NCBI GenBank assembly: GCA_002339015.1
Contig: DDJC01000024.1
Coordinates: 169 to 8,153 of the forward strand
DNA length: 7,985 bases
Reading direction: 5' to 3'
DNA from: Burkholderiales bacterium UBA1834
Lineage (GTDB): Bacteria > Pseudomonadota > Gammaproteobacteria > Burkholderiales > Burkholderiaceae_C
Positions 3,938 through 7,985 of this stretch are shown piece by piece; the first letter of the stretch is position 1; each line of letters starts with the position of its first letter. The notes under the pieces are model-generated. The model was given only the letters and a program-made list of their open reading frames with translations, was not told where the DNA came from and searched no databases. The position numbers and the translations under genes were made by a program.

Positions 3938-6448
3938 TCAGGTATCCCAGGGCGCCGCGGTGGCCCCGCCGTCGCCGCCCCGATTGGGCGTGACGATCTC
4001 GCGGTTGCCATTGGTGGACATGCTGGACACGAGGCCTGATTTCTCCATCTGCTCCAGCAAGCGTGCCGCGCGGTTGTAGCCAATGCGCAGGTGACGCTGC
4101 ACCAGCGAGATCGAGGCCTTGCGGTGCTGCAGCACGATGGCCACGGCCTGGTCGTACATCGGGTCGGATTCGCCATCGGCGCTGCCGGCTGGTGAGCCGT
4201 CGAGGTTGCTGCCTTCGTCGCCCAGCGAGCCGCCTTCCAGGATGCCCTCGATGTAGTTGGGCTCGCCCTGTGTTTTGAGGTACTCCACCACGCGGTGCAC
4301 TTCGTCGTCGCTCACGAAGGCGCCGTGCACCCGCATCGGCAGGCCGGTGCCGGAAGCCATGTAAAGCATGTCCCCCTGCCCCAGCAAGGCCTCGGCGCCC
4401 ATCTGGTCGAGGATGGTGCGGCTGTCGATCTTGCTGGAGACCTGGAAGGAGATCCGCGTCGGGATGTTGGCCTTGATCAGGCCAGTGATGACGTCCACCG
4501 AAGGCCGCTGCGTGGCCAGGATCAGGTGAATGCCGGCGGCACGCGCCTTCTGCGCCAGGCGGGCAATGAGCTCTTCGATCTTCTTGCCCACCACCATCAT
4601 CAGATCGGCGAGTTCGTCGATCACGATGACGACGTGCGGCAGGCGCTCCAGCGGCTCGGGCGCTTCCGGCGTCAGGCTGAAGGGGTTGGGCACCAGTTCG
4701 CCACGCGCCTTGGCGTCGTCCATCTTCTTGTTGAAGCCGGCCAGGTTGCGCACGCCCATCTTGCTCATGAGCTTGTAGCGGCGCTCCATCTCGCCCACGG
4801 CCCAGTTCAGCGCATTGCCAGCCAGCTTCATGTCGGTCACGACCGGGCACAGCAGGTGCGGAATGCCTTCGTAGACGCTCATCTCGAGCATCTTCGGGTC
4901 GATCAGGATCAGGCGCACATCGCGCGCTTCGGCCTTGTACAGCAGCGACAGGATGGTGGCGTTGATGCCCACCGACTTGCCCGAGCCGGTGGTGCCGGCC
5001 ACGAGGCAGTGCGGCATCTTGGCCAAGTCGGCCACCACGGGCGCGCCGACGATGTCCTTGCCCAGGCCGATGGTCAGCAAAGACTGTGCATCGTTGTAGA
5101 CCTGCGAGCCGAGGATCTCGGTCAGGCGGATCATCTGGCGCTTGGCGTTGGGCAGTTCCAGCGCCATCAGGTTCTTGCCGGGGATGGTCTCGACCACGCG
5201 GATGGACACCAGCGACAACGAACGCGCGAGGTCTTTCGCCAGGTTGACGATCTGAGAGCCCTTCACTCCCGTGGCCGGCTCGATCTCGTAGCGCGTGATC
5301 ACCGGGCCGGGCGATGCTGCCACCACCCGCACCTCGACGCCAAAATCCTTGAGCTTCTTCTCGATCATGCGGGAGGTCATCTCCAGCGAATCGGCGGTGA
5401 CGGTTTCCATGCGGCCACCTGCAGCGTCCAGCAGATCAATCTGCGGCAGCTTGGTGTCGGCCATGTCACTGAACAAAGGTTTCTGTTTTTCCTTGATGAC
5501 GCGGTCGGACTTGGGCACCTCCATCACGGGGGCCTCGATCACCAGCGGGATCGGCGCCTGCGGCGGCATGGGCGGTGGTGCCGCGTCGGGGTCGCCGTTC
5601 AGTTCGAGGTCGGGCGTGGGGGCATGGTGGCGCACCACATCGACCTCGCGCTCATGGGCGCGCTCGCTGGCGGCCTGCTGGCCCAGTACCTGATCCAGGT
5701 GCGCCTCGCGCTGGGCTTCGCGGCGCGCCTTGAGCAGATCGCCCACCGAGCCGATGCGCTCGGCCACGTCCAGCCATGAAAAGCGCAGCGCCATGGCCAT
5801 GCCGGTGACCAGCATCGCGATCCACAGCACGCCCGAACCGTTGAAGCCCAGCCACTTGGTGCTCAGCGGGCCCAGCAGCAACCCCAGGATGCCGCCCGCG
5901 TGCTCACCCGCGACAGCCGGCTCGACGCGGTACAGGCGCGTCCATTCCAGCGCACAGCTGGCCGACAGCAGCAGCACCACACCCAACCAGAAGCGCCAGC
6001 GCGGATAGCTCCCCCCCGGCGCGTGCTGCGCCAGGTGCGCCAGGGCCGGATCACGGCGCAGCCAGCGCGCGAAGGCGCTGAGCCAGGCCCGGCCACTCAC
6101 GATCAGCACCCACCAGCCGGAGAAGCCCAGCAGGCAGTACAGCAGATCAGAGGCCAGTGCGCCCAGGTGGCCCACCCAGTTGGTGGCCTCGCGGTTCAGG
6201 CCCGAGGTGCTGAAGGCAGCATCCAGCCTGTCATGGCTGACCATGGCCAGCAGCATCAGGATCCATGCCAGTGCGCCGATCAGCAGCAGGGCCTGGAAGC
6301 GGAACGTGGTCTCGACCGGCGTGGAAGGCACGGCGGCCGCGGATGCCGGCTGGCGGTGCAGGCGCCCGGTCAGGCGCAGGGAGGTGGCGGGATCGTGGCG
6401 CCGGTCATCGCCGCCGTCCGCGTTCAGAGAGCCCAAGGGATAGGTCAT
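3938..6448 (-). CDS. ftsK: FtsK, DNA translocase and cell-division protein
   Basis: FtsK couples division to chromosome segregation. It is anchored at the septum, pumps DNA directionally and activates XerCD recombination at dif. The 836-residue product has hydrophobic membrane segments at roughly 51-70, 91-118, 151-170 and 203-224, then a hydrophilic linker with a Pro-rich stretch at 290-305. The motor domain has Walker A GTTGSGKS (485-492), Walker B with D611 and E612, and LATQRPSVDVITGLIKAN (644-661). A C-terminal winged-helix gamma domain (about 764-819) reads KOPS orientation sites. The linker is about 100 residues against about 600 in E. coli FtsK (1329 residues), as in many shorter FtsK/SpoIIIE proteins. 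I prefer ATG 6448 to an in-frame TTG at 6487; neither has a strong SD. It lies 113 nt downstream of the Crp/Fnr gene and 97 nt upstream of lolA. Confidence 0.95.
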   Translation of the reverse strand: MTYPLGSLNADGGDDRRHDPATSLRLTGRLHRQPASAAAVPSTPVETTFRFQALLLIGALAWILMLLAMVSHDRLDAAFSTSGLNREATNWVGHLGALASDLLYCLLGFSGWWVLIVSGRAWLSAFARWLRRDPALAHLAQHAPGGSYPRWRFWLGVVLLLSASCALEWTRLYRVEPAVAGEHAGGILGLLLGPLSTKWLGFNGSGVLWIAMLVTGMAMALRFSWLDVAERIGSVGDLLKARREAQREAHLDQVLGQQAASERAHEREVDVVRHHAPTPDLELNGDPDAAPPPMPPQAPIPLVIEAPVMEVPKSDRVIKEKQKPLFSDMADTKLPQIDLLDAAGGRMETVTADSLEMTSRMIEKKLKDFGVEVRVVAASPGPVITRYEIEPATGVKGSQIVNLAKDLARSLSLVSIRVVETIPGKNLMALELPNAKRQMIRLTEILGSQVYNDAQSLLTIGLGKDIVGAPVVADLAKMPHCLVAGTTGSGKSVGINATILSLLYKAEARDVRLILIDPKMLEMSVYEGIPHLLCPVVTDMKLAGNALNWAVGEMERRYKLMSKMGVRNLAGFNKKMDDAKARGELVPNPFSLTPEAPEPLERLPHVVIVIDELADLMMVVGKKIEELIARLAQKARAAGIHLILATQRPSVDVITGLIKANIPTRISFQVSSKIDSRTILDQMGAEALLGQGDMLYMASGTGLPMRVHGAFVSDDEVHRVVEYLKTQGEPNYIEGILEGGSLGDEGSNLDGSPAGSADGESDPMYDQAVAIVLQHRKASISLVQRHLRIGYNRAARLLEQMEKSGLVSSMSTNGNREIVTPNRGGDGGATAAPWDT

Positions 6449-6489
6449 GGCCCGATTGTGCGGGAGATTGGACAGCAAAAACGCCAATG

Positions 6490-6539
6490 GCCGCCACGCG
6501 GGCGACCCACGGTGGCGGCGGCTGGCGCCTCAGGCGCCA
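6490..6539 (-). other. Two tandem GC-rich hairpins between the Crp/Fnr gene and ftsK
   Basis: TGGCGCC (6523-6529) and GGCGCCA (6533-6539) form a 7-bp stem with a 3-nt loop. GCCGCCAC (6490-6497) and GTGGCGGC (6512-6519) form an 8-bp perfect stem with a 14-nt loop. Read on the minus strand, they follow the crp-like stop by 22 nt, and a TTTTT run (6481-6477) begins 8 nt after the second stem. That distance is too long for a textbook intrinsic terminator. They may reduce read-through into ftsK or protect the upstream mRNA end. Confidence 0.4.
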
Positions 6540-6561
6540 AGACAGCAAGATGGGATCGGTC

Positions 6562-7233
6562 TCAGGCCGTGGCGACCAGGCGCTCCTTGAGCACCACGCT
6601 GCCGGTGTCCTGCGTCTCGATGAGGCCACGCTCTTCCAGGTCCTTCATCACGCGGGAGACCATCTCGCGCGAGGCGCCCACGTGCTTGGCCAGGTCCTGG
6701 CGCGACACCTTGCCGCGGATCACCTTGGCACCATGGTCTTCATCGGCCATGTCCAGCAGGGCGCGGGCCACGCGGCCATACACGTCCAGCAGGGCCAGGG
6801 ATTCGATCTGGCGGTCGGCATTGCGCAGGCGCTGCACCAGACCACGCAGGATGGCGTAGGACAGCGAGGAGTTCTCCGGCAGGCAGCGCGCGAACTCCTG
6901 GCGGCCCAGCATCAGCACATCGGTCTGCACTTCGGCGCGCACCGTGGCCGAATGCGGCTCGTTGTCGATCAGGCTCATCTCGCCGATATAGTCACCGGCT
7001 TCCAGCACGGCCAGGATGACTTCGCGGCCCCGTTCGTCGGCGGCGACCACGCGGGCACGCCCGGTGAGCAGGATGAACAGGGAGTTCGTCTTGCGGCCGC
7101 GTTCGACGATCAGTTCGCCCCGGCGGTAACGACGCTTGACCACGCTCTCGGCGATGGACTCGGCCTGCGCCTGCGTGAGCATGGAGAACAGCGGCACGCG
7201 CCGGATCAGATCGAGGTTGGACAACATGGCCAT
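6562..7233 (-). CDS. Crp/Fnr-family transcriptional regulator
   Basis: A 223-residue cytoplasmic DNA-binding protein: an N-terminal cyclic-nucleotide-binding-like beta-barrel (about 8-120), a dimerisation helix (about 121-150) and a C-terminal winged helix-turn-helix (SRQDLAKHVGASREMVSRVM, 177-196). The barrel motif GEMSLID is at 84-90. By eye against E. coli CRP, the recognition-helix contacts R180, E181 and R185 correspond to R189, E190 and R194, so a TGTGA-type half-site is plausible. The cAMP contacts R82, T127 and S128 correspond to H94, A139 and D140, so cAMP is probably not the ligand. There is no FNR-type N-terminal cysteine cluster; the only cysteine is C117. ATG 7233 has GAGGAG five bases upstream and is a secure start. 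It is divergent from trxB and upstream of ftsK in the same direction. Confidence 0.92.
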   Translation of the reverse strand: MAMLSNLDLIRRVPLFSMLTQAQAESIAESVVKRRYRRGELIVERGRKTNSLFILLTGRARVVAADERGREVILAVLEAGDYIGEMSLIDNEPHSATVRAEVQTDVLMLGRQEFARCLPENSSLSYAILRGLVQRLRNADRQIESLALLDVYGRVARALLDMADEDHGAKVIRGKVSRQDLAKHVGASREMVSRVMKDLEERGLIETQDTGSVVLKERLVATA

Positions 7234-7302
7234 GGCAGCTCCTCTTTGTGCCTTGCGGTTGCGGGGTGCAATCGGGTTTGGGGTGGTTCAGCGATGCAGG
7301 CA

Positions 7303-7322
7303 GCACGGCCAGCAGGCCGTGC
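7303..7322. repeat. Perfect inverted repeat between the Crp/Fnr gene and trxB
   Basis: GCACGGCC (7303-7310) and GGCCGTGC (7315-7322) form a perfect 8-bp stem with loop AGCA. It lies 70 nt upstream of the Crp/Fnr start, in the divergent intergenic region. With no T-run on either side it is not an obvious terminator. It could be an mRNA leader hairpin of the regulator gene or an operator. Confidence 0.5.
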
Positions 7323-7352
7323 GACGTGCAGTCCGTCACCAGTCCCTACAAT

Positions 7353-7388
7353 TTTCGGCATCGGTGCCGGAATTTTTAGACATTTTTT
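7353..7388 (+). terminator. Terminator-like hairpin with T-runs in the region upstream of trxB
   Basis: CGGCA (7356-7360) and TGCCG (7365-7369) form a 5-bp core with loop TCGG, extended outward by one T-G wobble and two T-A pairs (7353-7355 with 7370-7372). TTTTT (7373-7377) follows at once, and TTTTTT comes at 7383-7388. This has the form of an intrinsic terminator on the plus strand, yet no plus-strand gene ends here. It may stop stray transcription, act as an attenuator of a trxB transcript, or be chance in an AT-rich patch. Confidence 0.4.
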
Positions 7389-7403
7389 CGTTTTGCGTGC
7401 GAA
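7375..7403 (-). promoter_or_regulatory. Candidate promoter for the Crp/Fnr gene
   Basis: On the minus strand, TTCGCA (7403-7398, 4 of 6 matches to TTGACA) and TCTAAA (7380-7375, 4 of 6 matches to TATAAT) are spaced by 17 nt. Transcription would start near 7368 and give a leader of about 135 nt holding the inverted repeat at 7303-7322. The match is moderate, so this is a candidate only. Confidence 0.3.
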
Positions 7404-7407
7404 GACC

Positions 7408-7515
7408 ATGTCTGAAGGTGCACCGTCAAAGATGGCCATTAAAAGAATTGATGTCCTCACACCCCTTGTGAAACACACCTGTGGCGCACAATTCGTGCCT
7501 GAAAGGCTCTTCTAG
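7408..7515 (+). CDS. Possible 35-codon ORF immediately upstream of trxB
   Basis: An ORF of 35 codons (MSEGAPSKMAIKRIDVLTPL...) ends in TAG at 7513-7515, three bases before the trxB ATG. Only a weak GAAG (7401-7404) precedes its ATG at 7408. The codons are less GC3-rich than in the neighbouring genes and the peptide has no recognisable domain or membrane helix. It could be a leader peptide coupled to trxB, but chance is at least as likely. Confidence 0.2.
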   Translation: MSEGAPSKMAIKRIDVLTPLVKHTCGAQFVPERLF

Positions 7516-7518
7516 ATC

Positions 7519-7985
7519 ATGTCCGACACGACCCACAGCAATGTCCTGATCCTGGGCTCCGGCCCTGCCGGCTACACCGCCGCCATCTACGCCGCCCGGG
7601 CCAACCTCAAGCCTACCCTGGTGACCGGCCTGGCCCAGGGCGGCCAGTTGATGACCACCACCGAGGTGGACAACTGGCCTGCCGACGTGCATGGCGTGCA
7701 GGGCCCCGAGCTGATGCAACGCTTCCTGGAGCACGCCGAGCGTTTCCAGACGCAGTTGGTGTTCGACCACGTCAACGAGGTCGATTTGTCCAAGCGCCCG
7801 TTCACCCTCAAGGGCGATTCCGGCACCTACACCACCGACACCCTGATCATCGCCACCGGCGCCTCGGCCAAGTACCTGGGCCTGCCCTCTGAAGAAGCCT
7901 TCATGGGCCGTGGCGTGAGCGGCTGCGCCACCTGCGACGGCTTTTTCTACCGCGACCAAGTGGTCTGCGTGGTCGGCGGCGGCAA
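7519..7985 (+). CDS. trxB: Thioredoxin reductase (NADPH), N-terminal part
   Basis: TrxB is a cytoplasmic FAD flavoenzyme that passes electrons from NADPH to thioredoxin. The window holds the first 155 codons before the right edge; full-length family members have about 315-320 residues. Seen here are the FAD-binding GSGPAGYTAAIYAAR (13-27), GLAQGGQL (37-44), the FAD-domain motif LIIATGAS (109-116), the redox-active CATC pair C136 and C139 in GCATCDGFFYR, and the first glycines of the NADPH-binding GGG motif at 153-155. No alternative start is competitive: ATG 7519 gives the canonical short N-terminus, though the nearest purine-rich SD (GAAAGG, 7501-7506) is 12 nt away. It is divergent from the Crp/Fnr gene. 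Promoter candidates are weak: TACAAT at 7347-7352, or TTGTGA-15-CACAAT at 7466-7492. Confidence 0.96.
   Translation, partial: MSDTTHSNVLILGSGPAGYTAAIYAARANLKPTLVTGLAQGGQLMTTTEVDNWPADVHGVQGPELMQRFLEHAERFQTQLVFDHVNEVDLSKRPFTLKGDSGTYTTDTLIIATGASAKYLGLPSEEAFMGRGVSGCATCDGFFYRDQVVCVVGGG

Noticed and set aside
4295..5779. 494-codon open frame on the plus strand opposite ftsK
   Set aside because: It is His/Gln/Ala/Gly-rich with no domain and lies wholly antisense to the well-supported FtsK motor.
6449..6487. Earlier TTG start at 6487 for ftsK, adding 13 residues
   Set aside because: It is a TTG codon immediately after a GC-rich hairpin with no good SD; ATG 6448 is simpler, although its SD is also weak.
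7457..7471. TCACA-N5-TGTGA inverted repeat upstream of trxB as a Crp site
   Set aside because: The half-sites are in the reverse order of a CRP operator (TGTGA-N6-TCACA) and the spacing is wrong.
7466..7492. TTGTGA-15-CACAAT as the trxB promoter
   Set aside because: Each box matches only 4 of 6 consensus bases and the 15-nt spacer is too short to call with confidence.
5900..7515. Long plus-strand frames across ftsK and the Crp/Fnr gene
   Set aside because: They are antisense to two recognised proteins and composed of low-information Arg/Ala/Gln/His residues.

Overview
The window reads as the chromosome of a GC-rich Gram-negative bacterium, most likely a betaproteobacterium of the order Burkholderiales. 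This rests on the strong G/C bias at third codon positions, the recognisable rarA / lolA / ftsK / trxB neighbourhood (which I recall as a conserved cluster in that order), and the style of the Crp/Fnr regulator. It is housekeeping DNA. I see no phage, transposon, CRISPR, toxin-antitoxin or defence genes. The more unusual content lies in the non-coding leaders and very small ORFs.

Layout, left to right. (1) 1-412, minus strand: the N-terminal 137 codons of rarA, cut by the window edge. (2) 562-669, plus strand: a 35-codon ORF with a Shine-Dalgarno (SD) site, encoding a predicted single-pass membrane microprotein, followed by a small hairpin. (3) 748-1105: a good sigma70-type promoter whose -10 box lies in a perfect inverted repeat, then about 320 nt of untranslated leader with several predicted stem-loops. 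(4) 1106-3064, plus strand: a DEAD-box RNA helicase with all core motifs and a 180-residue Gly/Arg/Asp/Lys-rich repetitive tail. (5) 3085-3112: a GC-rich hairpin between convergent genes. (6) 3124-3840, minus: lolA, preceded by a 25-codon leader ORF whose stop overlaps the lolA start and by a hairpin that contains the lolA SD. (7) 3938-6448, minus: ftsK. (8) 6562-7233, minus: a Crp/Fnr-family regulator. (9) 7519-7985, plus: the first 155 codons of trxB, cut by the window edge.

The minus-strand genes crp-like, ftsK and lolA run in the same direction with gaps of 113 and 97 nt and may be partly co-transcribed; rarA lies further downstream on the same strand. In the Burkholderiales arrangement I recall, trxB, ftsK, lolA and rarA are near neighbours. 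Here a plus-strand block (microprotein plus RNA helicase) sits between lolA and rarA, and a Crp/Fnr gene sits between ftsK and trxB. Functionally these are separate housekeeping roles: replication-fork maintenance (RarA), RNA remodelling (helicase), lipoprotein transport (LolA), chromosome segregation at division (FtsK), transcription control (Crp/Fnr) and thiol redox balance (TrxB). Nothing here amounts to a clearly novel system. The best leads are the lolA leader ORF with its hairpin, the competing structures in the helicase leader, and the microprotein.
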